Source: DASPKX01 sp035627835
GTDB lineage: Bacteria > Verrucomicrobiota > Verrucomicrobiia > Limisphaerales > SXQI01
Assembly (NCBI GenBank): GCA_035627835.1
Contig: DASPKX010000152.1
Coordinates: forward strand, 113,923-177,922
Length of the DNA stretch: 64,000 nucleotides
Direction: 5' to 3'
Part shown: positions 17,167-27,375 of the stretch, piece after piece
How positions within the stretch are numbered: position 1 is the first letter of the stretch
Layout of the letters: every line of letters begins with the position of its first letter
The notes under the pieces: model-generated
The model's database searches: none
What the model was told of the DNA's origin: nothing
Seen by the model: only the letters and a program-made list of their open reading frames with translations
Made by a program: the position numbers and the translations under genes

Positions 17167-20100
17167 ATGAACATCCGTGCTATTCGTTGTGGCGCATTGC
17201 TCGCGCTTCTCCTGATGCTGACCGCCACTTTTGGGGCTGAACGCGGGCTGCTACGCGAAGTGTTTTTCGGCGCAAACGGAACGATTCCGAGCCTGACCTC
17301 CCTCCCAACCTACCCGAACTCACCAGACTCTTCCGGGATAATTCCCGACTTTGAAGCGCCTGCCGAGATCGGCGAGCAATACGGCCAGCGTGTGCGTGGG
17401 TACATCGTCCCCCCCACAACAGGCAATTACGTCTTTAGCATCTCCAGCGACGACAATTCAGAGCTGTGGTTGAGCACCGACCAAAGCCCCGCCCGCATTC
17501 GCCAAATCGCCACCGTGCCCGGCTGGACCGCTGCGCGCGAGTGGACGAAATACCCTGAGCAACAGTCCGCCCCGATCTCACTGATTGCAGGCCGGATTTA
17601 CTACATCGAAGCCCTCATGGCCGAAGGGGGCGGTGGGGACAATCTCGCAGTGATGTGGCAATTGCCCAACGGCACGATCGAAGAACCCATACCCAGCGCC
17701 CGCCTTGTTCCGTGGGGCGCGACATTGGGCGCGCCGCAGATCACACAGCAACCAGCCAGCGTGACTGTTGTGGAGGGCGGTTCAGCCACGTTTGGCGTGA
17801 CCCTTGGGAACGTGGATGCGATGACGTATCAGTGGTTCAAGAACGGGACCGCGATTTCTGGGGCGACCTCCCCTGACCTTCTCCTCGAAGGCGTTCCCCT
17901 TGCGGATAACGGCGCAAAATTCCACGTCACCATTGCCAACAGCGCGGGCTCGACCAACTCAACTCAGGCAACTCTTACCGTAACCAGAGACACAACCCCG
18001 CCCACCGTGATTGGCGTGGCCAATCTTGGAACGAATGAAATTCGCATCAGCTTCAGCGAGGCTGTCAACGAGGCAACCGCGACCACGTTGAATCATTACG
18101 CGCTTTCCGGAGGGTTGACCGTTCAAAGCGCCACCATCAGCCGCGACGGGCGCAGCGTCATTCTGCGGACGAGCCCAATGGTTTACGGAACGACCTACAC
18201 CGTGACTGTAAGCAGCATCACCGATCGCGCTTCCACCCCCAACACAATTGCGCCCAATTCACAGACTTCATTGGTGGCTCGGCCATTTATCGGGGTCGAT
18301 ATCGGTGGGCCGCAGCCTGCGAGCGCTGTGGTGCATCATGACGCCGGCCTGGTTCTGACCGTCGGCGGCGGAGGCATCGGATCGACCACAGACCAGTTTG
18401 GTTTCCAATACCTTCAACTCTCGGGCGATTTCGATTATGAAGTTCGCCTCGAATCGTTGCTTGCCGCCGACGCCTGGACGAAAGCCGGCTTGATGGCCCG
18501 CTCCACCCTTAACGCCTCCAGCTCCTTTTTCGCAGCCGTGGCCACCCCAAGCATCGCTGGAATGCATTGGCAAGCTCGCGCCACCAGCGGTGGCACCGCC
18601 GTGCAAGGCGGCAACATGCGCGTGAATTACCCGCACAATTGGCTGCGCCTTCGCCGTGTCGGGAACACCTTCACCGCTTACGGCAGCGTCAACGGCGAGC
18701 AGTGGGTCACGCTGGGCTCGAACACTCTAACGGATGCCACTCAAACTATGTATTTGGGAATGTTTGTCACCGCCTCCAAGCAAGGGGCCATGACCCGCGC
18801 GGTGTTCCAACAATTTGCCCAGGGAAGCGGCAGCTTCATTACCACACAAACATTTCCAACCGAGCCAATCGGCCCGTCCTCGCGCCGGACTGGACTGGTG
18901 ATCTCTGAAATCATGTATAACCCACTCGGGCGTGTGGATGGGTTGGATACGGAGTTCATTGAAATCTTCAACTCCCAAGGCGTTCCTGAGGATATCTCAA
19001 ATTTCTCGATCGCTGGCGATGTGTCATTCACCTTCCCGCCGAATACGATCCTGCCAGGCGGAGGGTTCATTGTGGTCGCCAAAAATCCGGCGGCCATAAG
19101 CGCGGCCTATGGGCAGGTCGGCGCGCCGGTGGTCGGCCCTTTCACCGGTGAGCTGAGCAATGGTTCTGGAACAGTGGAGGTGCGCAACCGCATCGGGGCT
19201 GTGCTGCTGCAAGCCGAATACCTGGACGAGGCTCCGTTCCCGGTCGCGCCCGACGGCGGCGGGCACTCTCTCGTGCTTGCTCGTCCCTCCTATGGCGAAG
19301 GACATTACAAAGCATGGGGCGCGAGCGAACTGGTGGGCGGATCCCCAGGCTCAGTGGATCCTTATGTGCCGAGCGCGTTGACGAGCATTGTCATCAATGA
19401 ATTTCTCGCCCACACCGATGAGCCACAAAAAGATTTCATCGAGCTGTTCAACACGAGCGCGGATCCAATCAACTTGTCCGGAGCCACACTCACCGACAGC
19501 CCTGGCACACCAAAATTCGTCATTCCGGCCAACACCATCCTCACCGGCCGTTCCTGGATCAGCTTTAACCAGGACCAACTCGGCTTCTCTTTAAAAAGCG
19601 GTGGCGAGCGTCTTTTCCTGCAAGACGCCCAACAAACGCGTGTGCTCGATGCCGTCTCCTACAGCGGTCAAGCCAACGGGGTGAGCATGGGCCGTGTTCC
19701 AGACGGCGCCCCAAGATTTGCATCGCTCAATGGGATCACCGAGGGCCGTGCAAACGCGGCCCCGATCCGGGAGAAGGTCGTTATCAGTGAAATCATGTTC
19801 AACCCGATCAGCCGTGATGATTCGGACGAATTTATTGAGCTGCATAACCGCAGCGCTTCCACCGTGAGCCTGGCCGGGTGGCGTTTTATTTCGGGCATCG
19901 ACTATGAGTTCCCCGCCGAGGCCTCTATCCCCGCAGGCGGATACGTCACCGTTGCCAGGAACGCCGCCAGACTTCTGACGAATTACAGCGGGCTGACGGT
20001 TAACAACACCTTCGGCAATTACAACGGAACCCTCGCGAACGGCGGCGAGCGCGTCGCCCTCGCGCAACCTGACCATGTGACGACCACCAATGGGAACACG

Positions 20101-23100
20101 ATTGTGACGAACACAATTTATATCCTGGTGGATGAAGTCACTTACGGTGAAGGCGGTCGTTGGGGCAAATGGGCCGACGGCGGCGGCAGCTCGCTCGAAT
20201 TGATCGACTTGGATTCCGACAATGACCTTCCCTCGAATTGGAGTGACAGCGATGAGACACGCAAAGCCCCATGGGTGACGGTGGAGCACACAGGTGTGCT
20301 CGATTGGGGCCAGAACGCCGCCAACGAATTGCATGTGATGCTGCTCGGCGGCGGCGAGGCGTTGGTTGATAACATTGAGGTGATTTCCGGCGGCGCGAAT
20401 CGAGTCAGCAACGGAACCTTCGAAGGCGGAGCGACAGGTTGGGTCATCCAGGGCAATCACGTTCGCTCCAGCGTCGCGCAGGAAGGCTTTAACAGCGCCC
20501 GCAGCCTGCAGCTCCGCGCCTCCAGCGGTGGCGACAACGGCGCCAATCGCGTCGAAACCGATCTCACAACGACTATCGCTTCGCAGACGACCGCGACCAT
20601 TCGTGCAAAGGCTCGGTGGTTGCGCGGTGACCCATTCCTGCTGCTGCGCTTCTACGGTAATTGGCTCGAGGCTTCCGGCAAGCTGACGGTGCCAAAGAAC
20701 CTCGGAACGCCCGGGGCGGCCAACAGCGTCGCCGCGCAGAATGTCGGCCCCGCGATCTATGATGTTATCCACTCACCCATTTTGCCTGCGGCAAATCGCC
20801 CGGTGGTGGTCACAGCGCGGGTCAATGATCCAGATGGCTTTAGCCAGGTCCAGCTTCGTTGGAAACTCGACGCTGCCACGACCTTTAACACAGTGGCGAT
20901 GAACGACGCGGGGCAGAGCGGCGACGCGATTGCCAATGATGGCCTGTTCAGCGGCACGATTCCCGGGCAAGCGAATGGAGCGACCGTTCTCTTCTTCGTG
21001 CAAAGCTCCGACAACCTGGGCATGACGGGCACTTTCCCCGTTGATCCAGTGAACCGTGAAGCCGTCGTGCGGTTCGGGGAACAGATCCCTTCCGGGCATC
21101 TGCCAACCTACCGCCTGATGATGAGCGCCGTGAACACCACCCGGTGGAACTCCCGCGAGAAGCTCAGCAACGAGCCAGTCGATGCGACATTCGTCTACAA
21201 CGATTACCGCGTGATTTACAACTCAAGCGGCCGTTATCGCGGCAGCCCGTGGATTCGCCCCAGCTATGGCAGCCCAACCAGCGCGCTCGCGTATGTGTTT
21301 AATCTCCCCGAGGACGACACGTTCCTGAACGAAACCGAGTTGAACCTGGACGGCCTGGAGCAGCCAAGCCGTGACAACACTCTGCAACGCGAGCGGATGT
21401 CCTTCTGGATTGCCGACAAGCTCGACATACCCTTCAGCCACCAACGGTACATTCATTTGTTTGTGAATGGGTCGAAGCGCGGCTTGGTCTTCACCGATTC
21501 TCAGCAACCAAACGGGGATTACATCGAGAGCTGGTTCGCCGGGCAGGATGACGGAGAGATTTACAAGATCGATGATTGGTTCGAGTTCAACGACTCGGTT
21601 TCCAAGGACTTCAACGTCGATGCGACCCTTGAGGATTTCACCACAACTTCAGGCGCCAAGATGCAGGCGCGTTACCGCTGGAATTGGGAGCGCAAATCCC
21701 TCCGTGGAATCGATGATGACTACAGCACATTGTTCCAGTTGGTCGATGCGCTGAACAATCCCACCCCTTCGAACCGCGCTGAGGACATCATGGATGCGGA
21801 TGAGGTGATGCGCGCGTTTGCCGTGCGTCACATCGTCGGTGACTGGGACGGCTACGGTTACAACCGGGGCAAGAACACCTTCAGCTACAAGCCAGACGAA
21901 GGAACCTGGAAAATTCTCCTCTGGGATTTGGATTTCTCGTTGGGCGGTGGAAGTGATGGGCCGACAACTTCGATGTTCAACTTCATCGGCCATGACACCG
22001 GTCTGCAGTACATCTACAACAATCCTGTTTTCCTGCGCGCCTATTACCGCGCGATGCAGGACGCTGTGAACGGCCCGCTGCTCGCATCCAACTTCGATGC
22101 CGCCGTGGACGCGAACTACACGGTTTTCCAGAACAACGGACTCAGCACGATCAGCTCGCCCAGCGCGATTAAATCGTGGGTGCAGCAACGCCGCACGCAC
22201 TTGATCAACACGCTAAACCAGGTCGCGGCGAACTTCGCAATCACCAGCAACAACGGGAATAACTTCAGCACCAACAAGAATACCGTAACGCTGAACGGCG
22301 CCGCGCCGATCGGGGTCAAGACCATCGAGGTGAACGGAATCGCTTACCCGATTAACTGGACTGGGGTGACTCAATGGCAGATTACGATTCCTGTTTCACG
22401 CGCATCCAACAGCCTTCTGCTGCAAGGCTACGACATCCGCGGCCAAGCCATCGCGTCCGCTCGCGACACTATCACCGTGAACTACACCGGCACGATCACT
22501 GACCCTGCGGGCACGGTGGTGATCAACGAAATCATGCCAGATCCAGCGGTGGCAGGCACCGCCTTTGTGGAGTTGCATAACACCTCCACCAGCTTCACGT
22601 TCGATCTCTCCAATTGGCAGCTCGATGGCGTTGATTTCGTCTTCCCTGAAGGGACGACCCTTGCGCCGAACTCCTATCTGGTAGTGGCCGCTGACCGGCT
22701 GGCCTTTGCCGCCCGCTACGGCAACACGCCGCGCGTTGCCGGAGAGTTCGCTGGCGCTCTTCAGAACGATGGCGAGACCCTTCGCCTGATTGCGCCTTCG
22801 ACAACCACCCCTGCGCAGAACATCGTGGTGGATGTCGTTCGCTACGCAACAACCTTGCCATGGCCGGCTGTTGTGAGCGGCACAGGTGGATCGTTGCAAT
22901 TGATGGATCCGAGCAAGGATAACTTCACCGTGGCCAATTGGGCGGCTGTTTCCGGTGTTGCCACACCAGGCGCGCATAACTCCGTCCGCGCCACGCTCGC
23001 TGCCTTCCCAACTATCTGGATTAACGAAGTGCAGCCAGAGAACACGACTGGCGCCTCGGATAATGCAGGTGAGCGCGAGCCCTGGATTGAACTCTATAAC

Positions 23101-26028
23101 TCAGGCACGGCGGCCATAAGCCTGCAGGGGCTGTACCTTTCGAGCAGCGCCAGCAATAACCTGCAGCAATTCGCCCTCCCAAACATCTCGTTGGGCGCGG
23201 GTCAATATCTGGTGATCTGGGCCGATGGTGAGACCAGCGAAAGCACAGCCTCCGCTCCTCACGCAAACTTCCGCTTGAACGCTGGCGCGGGCTCGGTCGC
23301 GCTGACCTATTTGCAGGGCGCCACGCCGAAGGTTCTTGATTACGTCGAGTACCGTTTCATCTCGCCGAACCGCAGCTACGGCTCCTTGCCCGATGGCCCA
23401 GGCATTCGCCGCCAGGTCTTCCACTTCACAACGCCCGGAGCCGCGAATAATCCAGCATCGGCGCCAGTGCAGGTGTTCCTCAACGAATGGATGGCTTCCA
23501 ACAACCGCACGATCACCGATCCGGCCGACAACCAGTTTGAGGATTGGTTCGAGCTGTTTAATGGCGCCAATGAAACTGTTGATTTGAGCGGCTTCTATCT
23601 AACCGATGATCTGACGAACCAGACGAAATTCCGCATTCCCGACGGCGTGGTGATTCCTGCAAACGGCCACTTGCTGGTTTGGGCGGACGAGGAGCCCACC
23701 CAATTCCGCAGAGTTAATAACGACCTGCATGTCTCGTTTAAACTCGGCCAATCCGGTGAATCCCTCGGCCTTTTCTCGCCGGAGGGGAATGCCATTGATC
23801 AAGTAACATTTGGCGTTCAGACCAATGACGTAAGCCATGGCCGCTCCGCTGATGGAGCCCCTGCTCCTTTCGTGTTCATGAGCGTGCCGACGCCGGGCGC
23901 GCGAAATGCGGTGGACGGCAACAGGCCGCCAGTCATCACGGCCATTGGCGATCGTTTCGCCACCGAAGGGCAAACAATCCGCTTCCAGATCGTCGCGCGC
24001 GACTTCGACACCCCTGCGCAAACGCTCACTTACACCATGAGCGGCGCGCCGGCTGGCGCGACCTTGAGCGCCTCCGGTGAATTCGTTTGGACACCAAGCT
24101 CCAGCCAGGTGCCAGCCACAAACCGCGTCACCATCACTGTCACCGACAATGGCTCCCCAGCGGAGAGCGCTTCGGCCACATTCAACTTGATCGCGGATCG
24201 CGTAAACAATGCGCCGTCCATCGCAGCGCTTGGCAACCGCTCCGTGGCTGAAGGCGCGGAGATATCCTTCCAGGTTACCGCGACGGATCCTGACACTGCG
24301 CTCGGCCAGGCGCTTCGTTTCTCTCTGGGCGCGAACAGCCCGACCGGCGCGATCATTGATGCCACGACGGGAACGTTCCGCTGGACCCCGCATGAGGCTC
24401 AGGGGCCTTCCGCCAATGCAATTGCGATTATTGTCACTGACGACGGCCGCCCAAGCCTCAGCGCCACTTCCATCGTCAACATCGCCGTAAGCGAAGTGAA
24501 CGCTGCTCCGGTCATCACGGCTCCCGGCGACCAGGTGATCACGCAAGGCGACACAGTGAGCTTGAAGGTGACTGCCACGGATGTGGACGCGCCAGCAAAC
24601 ACGCTCTCGTTCTCCTTTGAAGGAACTGTCCCAAGCGGCATGACGATTAATCCTTCCACCGGCGTGATCAGCTGGACCACAACGCCAAGCCACGTTGGAA
24701 CGAACACCGTCACAATTCGTGTGACGGACAACGGAACCCCAGCCTTGAGCGCCACCACAACCGCGCGTTTCATCGTGACGCAGGGCGGTTGGAAATTTGT
24801 CTCCGTCACCGGCACAGCGAGCAGCTCCGTTTTGTATGTTTACCTGGAGACCGCCGGCACAGTGCATCTCGATGATATGCGCATTGTGGCTGGCTCCACG
24901 CCAGCCGTTGGCGCAAACCGCCTGGCCAATGGCGACTTCGAGGAACCCTTATCCGTCGGCTGGAATGTCTCCGCCAACCACAGCGGGAGTTCCATCGACA
25001 CCAGCGTCAAACGAACTGGCAACAGCAGTTTGAAGCTGGTCGCCAGCACGGGTGGCACAACCCAAAGCTCCTCCATTTGGCAATCCATCGCGCCGGCGCT
25101 GACCTCCGGCGCGACTTACACGCTGAGTTACTGGTACCGCCCAACCACCAACGCTCAGCCCCTGATCGTTCGCCTTTCCGGGAATGGAATCCGCAGCGAG
25201 CATAGCACTGTCGTCACACCCAACGCCGCGCCGACGCTCGCTGCCATCAGCAACAAGACGGTGGCTGAAGGGCAGGAACTATCGTTCAACGTCACCGCGA
25301 CAGATCCAGACCTGCCGAGCGACATTCTAACCTTCACTCTTGATAACGCTCCCGCAGGGGCCGCCATCGATCCGGGCACCGGCGCCTTCAGCTGGACACC
25401 AACGGAAGCGCAAGGGCCAGGAAACTATCCTGTAACGATTCGCGTTCGCGACAGCGGCAGCCCCGCGTTGTCCGCCAGCCAAAACTTCACCATCACAGTG
25501 AGCGAGCTGAATCAAACCCCGGCGCTCCAAGCCATCCCCGCGATTACGATCGACGCTGGTCAAACCGCCACGTTCACCGCCAAGGCAACGGACGCAGATT
25601 TGCCCGCGCAATCGATCACTTACAGCCTCGTGAACGCGCCGGCTGGGGCATCGATCAATGCGCAAACAGGCGCCTTCAGTTGGAGCATTCCAGCTAACGC
25701 GCCCGGCGGAGCTGTCTCGTTTGAAGTGCGCGCCACTGATAATGGCTCACCAGCGCTTGCCAGCTCGACGGGGGTGACGATCAATGTGCGCGCACAGCAG
25801 CCGGCCAACATCCGGCTCACGAGCGCCTTCAACAGCGCGACTGGCCAACTCACGCTCACTTGGAATTCCCAGGCGAATGTGCGCTACCGTTTGGAAAGCC
25901 GCGATTCGCTCAACAGCGGATCGTGGGTTGCCGGGCAGGAGATCACCGCCACTGGCCCCAGCACAAGCGTTACGATCGACACGCGCGCGAAAGCCCGCGC
26001 CTTCCACCGAGTGACGATCATCCAATAA
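17167..26028 (+). CDS. Giant secreted PA14/lamin-tail/CotH-like multidomain protein
   Basis: 2,953 residues from the ATG at 17167, which gives a good signal peptide (residues 1-24). Domains in order: PA14 (about 30-185, sugar-binding type); Ig-like (190-278); SbsA-type Ig-like (279-372); a DUF1349/concanavalin-like region (375-575); lamin-tail domains starting near 576, 739 and 872 ('VISEIMYNP', 'IVINEFLAH', 'VISEIMFNP'); a carbohydrate-binding-like module near 1080; a CotH-kinase-like domain (about 1342-1685, with 'LNLDGLEQPS' and the acidic 'LLWDLDFSLGGG'); three more lamin-tail domains near 1784, 1948 and 2103; then five putative-Ig/cadherin-like repeats from about 2254, interrupted by a second binding module (near 2550). 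The C-terminus 'YRLESRDSLNSGSW' is a common verrucomicrobial ending. Probably surface-exposed with a spore-coat-type protein kinase fold; its substrate is unknown. Confidence 0.9.
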   Translation: MNIRAIRCGALLALLLMLTATFGAERGLLREVFFGANGTIPSLTSLPTYPNSPDSSGIIPDFEAPAEIGEQYGQRVRGYIVPPTTGNYVFSISSDDNSELWLSTDQSPARIRQIATVPGWTAAREWTKYPEQQSAPISLIAGRIYYIEALMAEGGGGDNLAVMWQLPNGTIEEPIPSARLVPWGATLGAPQITQQPASVTVVEGGSATFGVTLGNVDAMTYQWFKNGTAISGATSPDLLLEGVPLADNGAKFHVTIANSAGSTNSTQATLTVTRDTTPPTVIGVANLGTNEIRISFSEAVNEATATTLNHYALSGGLTVQSATISRDGRSVILRTSPMVYGTTYTVTVSSITDRASTPNTIAPNSQTSLVARPFIGVDIGGPQPASAVVHHDAGLVLTVGGGGIGSTTDQFGFQYLQLSGDFDYEVRLESLLAADAWTKAGLMARSTLNASSSFFAAVATPSIAGMHWQARATSGGTAVQGGNMRVNYPHNWLRLRRVGNTFTAYGSVNGEQWVTLGSNTLTDATQTMYLGMFVTASKQGAMTRAVFQQFAQGSGSFITTQTFPTEPIGPSSRRTGLVISEIMYNPLGRVDGLDTEFIEIFNSQGVPEDISNFSIAGDVSFTFPPNTILPGGGFIVVAKNPAAISAAYGQVGAPVVGPFTGELSNGSGTVEVRNRIGAVLLQAEYLDEAPFPVAPDGGGHSLVLARPSYGEGHYKAWGASELVGGSPGSVDPYVPSALTSIVINEFLAHTDEPQKDFIELFNTSADPINLSGATLTDSPGTPKFVIPANTILTGRSWISFNQDQLGFSLKSGGERLFLQDAQQTRVLDAVSYSGQANGVSMGRVPDGAPRFASLNGITEGRANAAPIREKVVISEIMFNPISRDDSDEFIELHNRSASTVSLAGWRFISGIDYEFPAEASIPAGGYVTVARNAARLLTNYSGLTVNNTFGNYNGTLANGGERVALAQPDHVTTTNGNTIVTNTIYILVDEVTYGEGGRWGKWADGGGSSLELIDLDSDNDLPSNWSDSDETRKAPWVTVEHTGVLDWGQNAANELHVMLLGGGEALVDNIEVISGGANRVSNGTFEGGATGWVIQGNHVRSSVAQEGFNSARSLQLRASSGGDNGANRVETDLTTTIASQTTATIRAKARWLRGDPFLLLRFYGNWLEASGKLTVPKNLGTPGAANSVAAQNVGPAIYDVIHSPILPAANRPVVVTARVNDPDGFSQVQLRWKLDAATTFNTVAMNDAGQSGDAIANDGLFSGTIPGQANGATVLFFVQSSDNLGMTGTFPVDPVNREAVVRFGEQIPSGHLPTYRLMMSAVNTTRWNSREKLSNEPVDATFVYNDYRVIYNSSGRYRGSPWIRPSYGSPTSALAYVFNLPEDDTFLNETELNLDGLEQPSRDNTLQRERMSFWIADKLDIPFSHQRYIHLFVNGSKRGLVFTDSQQPNGDYIESWFAGQDDGEIYKIDDWFEFNDSVSKDFNVDATLEDFTTTSGAKMQARYRWNWERKSLRGIDDDYSTLFQLVDALNNPTPSNRAEDIMDADEVMRAFAVRHIVGDWDGYGYNRGKNTFSYKPDEGTWKILLWDLDFSLGGGSDGPTTSMFNFIGHDTGLQYIYNNPVFLRAYYRAMQDAVNGPLLASNFDAAVDANYTVFQNNGLSTISSPSAIKSWVQQRRTHLINTLNQVAANFAITSNNGNNFSTNKNTVTLNGAAPIGVKTIEVNGIAYPINWTGVTQWQITIPVSRASNSLLLQGYDIRGQAIASARDTITVNYTGTITDPAGTVVINEIMPDPAVAGTAFVELHNTSTSFTFDLSNWQLDGVDFVFPEGTTLAPNSYLVVAADRLAFAARYGNTPRVAGEFAGALQNDGETLRLIAPSTTTPAQNIVVDVVRYATTLPWPAVVSGTGGSLQLMDPSKDNFTVANWAAVSGVATPGAHNSVRATLAAFPTIWINEVQPENTTGASDNAGEREPWIELYNSGTAAISLQGLYLSSSASNNLQQFALPNISLGAGQYLVIWADGETSESTASAPHANFRLNAGAGSVALTYLQGATPKVLDYVEYRFISPNRSYGSLPDGPGIRRQVFHFTTPGAANNPASAPVQVFLNEWMASNNRTITDPADNQFEDWFELFNGANETVDLSGFYLTDDLTNQTKFRIPDGVVIPANGHLLVWADEEPTQFRRVNNDLHVSFKLGQSGESLGLFSPEGNAIDQVTFGVQTNDVSHGRSADGAPAPFVFMSVPTPGARNAVDGNRPPVITAIGDRFATEGQTIRFQIVARDFDTPAQTLTYTMSGAPAGATLSASGEFVWTPSSSQVPATNRVTITVTDNGSPAESASATFNLIADRVNNAPSIAALGNRSVAEGAEISFQVTATDPDTALGQALRFSLGANSPTGAIIDATTGTFRWTPHEAQGPSANAIAIIVTDDGRPSLSATSIVNIAVSEVNAAPVITAPGDQVITQGDTVSLKVTATDVDAPANTLSFSFEGTVPSGMTINPSTGVISWTTTPSHVGTNTVTIRVTDNGTPALSATTTARFIVTQGGWKFVSVTGTASSSVLYVYLETAGTVHLDDMRIVAGSTPAVGANRLANGDFEEPLSVGWNVSANHSGSSIDTSVKRTGNSSLKLVASTGGTTQSSSIWQSIAPALTSGATYTLSYWYRPTTNAQPLIVRLSGNGIRSEHSTVVTPNAAPTLAAISNKTVAEGQELSFNVTATDPDLPSDILTFTLDNAPAGAAIDPGTGAFSWTPTEAQGPGNYPVTIRVRDSGSPALSASQNFTITVSELNQTPALQAIPAITIDAGQTATFTAKATDADLPAQSITYSLVNAPAGASINAQTGAFSWSIPANAPGGAVSFEVRATDNGSPALASSTGVTINVRAQQPANIRLTSAFNSATGQLTLTWNSQANVRYRLESRDSLNSGSWVAGQEITATGPSTSVTIDTRAKARAFHRVTIIQ

Positions 26029-26034
26029 ACAGTT

Positions 26035-26068
26035 CAGGCGCGAACGGGAGTTACGTTCGCGCCTGTTT
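26035..26068. terminator. Terminator between convergent genes
   Basis: A perfect 12-bp GC-rich stem (26035-26046 with 26054-26065) with a 7-nt loop, seven nt after the stop of the giant gene and followed by TTT. The short T run makes it weaker than classical, but its position between two convergent genes and its stem strength support it. Confidence 0.7.
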
Positions 26069-26089
26069 CAAACACTGAGTTGGAGCGGC

Positions 26090-26683
26090 TCAGTACTTTT
26101 TGACAAACTTCTTGCGCGACTCCTCTGGAACTTCCGGCGCGGATGCGGGAGCCGTTGCCGCAGGCGCGGCAGCAGGCTGTGGTGCCGCCGCTGGGCGTTG
26201 TTCCGGCGAGGGGGCGGCCGCTGCGGGGCGCACAGGCTCCGGCGCGGGAGCGGGCTGGGCTGGTGGTTGTGCCGGCGTAAAGTTTAGCCCGCCACCGCCA
26301 AAGTTCGAGCCACCCATTGAAGGCGCCGCTTCTGGCGAGAAACGGAATTCCTGCCCGCCCGCTTCCTCCCCTTCCTCGCTCATCTGGGCTTCAAGCTCCT
26401 GCACGAAAACCGCGCGCAGTGTTCCGAGGCTTTGCCGCATGAGCTGCTGCTCCTGCGCGTTAAGGTTCCCCTTCGTCTTCTCGGCCAGCATTTCAATTTC
26501 ATCAATGAAACGCTTGGCGTTCTCCAGGTCCTTTATGGGGGGGCCGCCTTGAGGATTGGGCATCCGGCCCATCAGCATGAGCGCTGTTTGTGAATGCTCG
26601 ATGACCATGTTCGCAAAAATTGCGGAAATGATCTCTTCGCGCGTGGCTTGCCGCAGATTGTCCTCAGGAAGTTTCCCGTTCAT
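26090..26683 (-). CDS. DUF1844 domain-containing protein
   Basis: A 197-residue protein. Residues about 10-95 form the DUF1844 domain: 'ISAIFANMVIEHSQTALMLMG', then a Pro/Gly loop, 'DLENAKRFIDEIEMLAEKTKGN' and a final helix. The C-terminal half is Pro/Ala-rich and disordered, ending in the basic 'SRKKFVKKY'. The function is unknown; the family is cytosolic and common in Acidobacteria, Planctomycetes and Verrucomicrobia. Its start overlaps the stop of the Lon-domain gene by 4 bp (ATGA), so it is translationally coupled to it. Confidence 0.83.
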   Translation of the reverse strand: MNGKLPEDNLRQATREEIISAIFANMVIEHSQTALMLMGRMPNPQGGPPIKDLENAKRFIDEIEMLAEKTKGNLNAQEQQLMRQSLGTLRAVFVQELEAQMSEEGEEAGGQEFRFSPEAAPSMGGSNFGGGGLNFTPAQPPAQPAPAPEPVRPAAAAPSPEQRPAAAPQPAAAPAATAPASAPEVPEESRKKFVKKY

Positions 26684-27375
26684 GTTTTTTCAGTTTTGCC
26701 GCCGTCACCGGACCCGGCCATTAAAAAGTGTATCAGATATTTCAGCCGCTCTTCCAAATTGACAGTTTCCAGTATGGTTTGCCGCTGATTCGGCGCTGTT
26801 AGCAACGTGCAGGTGACCAAATCCGCGAGTTGGCTGGGATTCTCCAATTTGCTGAAGTACTTCATCATCTGGTCGAGCGTCACTTTATCCGGAGCGAGCG
26901 CGTTGCTCTCCCCCGTCACTGGATAAAGTTCATTCAGCACCTGTGGAACCGCGCCGCCTTGGGGAGAATGCTCGAAACGTTCCGCCACCAGGTCCAAAAC
27001 TTTTGCGGTCAGCGCTTCCACAATGATCGTGTCGGAACCCTTGGTCTCGAGCGGCTTAATCGGATGAATTCGATACGGCTTCTGTTGAATCGGAGCGCCA
27101 AGCTCCACCCGGGCTAATCCTTGCAGAACCAGATGCGAGGTGCCATCGGGGTGCGTGACGCAGGCGCGAACCAGCCCAACCCCGGCAATCTCGGTGGGCG
27201 CCTCGCGCAGCGCTTCCGGCTTCTGCATCGCGACCGCAAAAATGCGGCTCCCCTGCAGAGTGTCACGCAGCATTTTCCGATAGCGCGGCTCAAAGATAAA
27301 GAGCGGCAGCAGCGCCTGGGGAAAAAGCGTGACACTCGGAAGCGTCATCACTGGAACCTCCGGGGGCAATACCAT
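26680..27375 (-). CDS. Lon N-terminal (LON substrate-binding) domain protein
   Basis: A 231-residue protein made almost entirely of the Lon N-terminal domain: 'LPSVTLFPQALLPLFIFEPRYRKML' split across a strand-turn-strand, followed by 'AVAM' and 'GVGLVRACVTHPDGTSHLVLQGLARVEL'-type strands (the quoted blocks span about residues 12-110). There is no AAA+ or Ser/Lys protease domain, so it binds substrates but does not degrade them itself. First gene of a two-gene unit with the DUF1844 protein; the 4-bp overlap points to a linked role. Confidence 0.85.
   Translation of the reverse strand: MVLPPEVPVMTLPSVTLFPQALLPLFIFEPRYRKMLRDTLQGSRIFAVAMQKPEALREAPTEIAGVGLVRACVTHPDGTSHLVLQGLARVELGAPIQQKPYRIHPIKPLETKGSDTIIVEALTAKVLDLVAERFEHSPQGGAVPQVLNELYPVTGESNALAPDKVTLDQMMKYFSKLENPSQLADLVTCTLLTAPNQRQTILETVNLEERLKYLIHFLMAGSGDGGKTEKT

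Noticed and set aside
19591..20772. 393-codon minus-strand frame inside the giant secreted gene
   Set aside because: Antisense to a clear coding region with lamin-tail domains; no own domain.
23599..24867. 422-codon minus-strand frame inside the giant secreted gene
   Set aside because: Antisense shadow, Arg/Gly/His-rich, no signal or domain.
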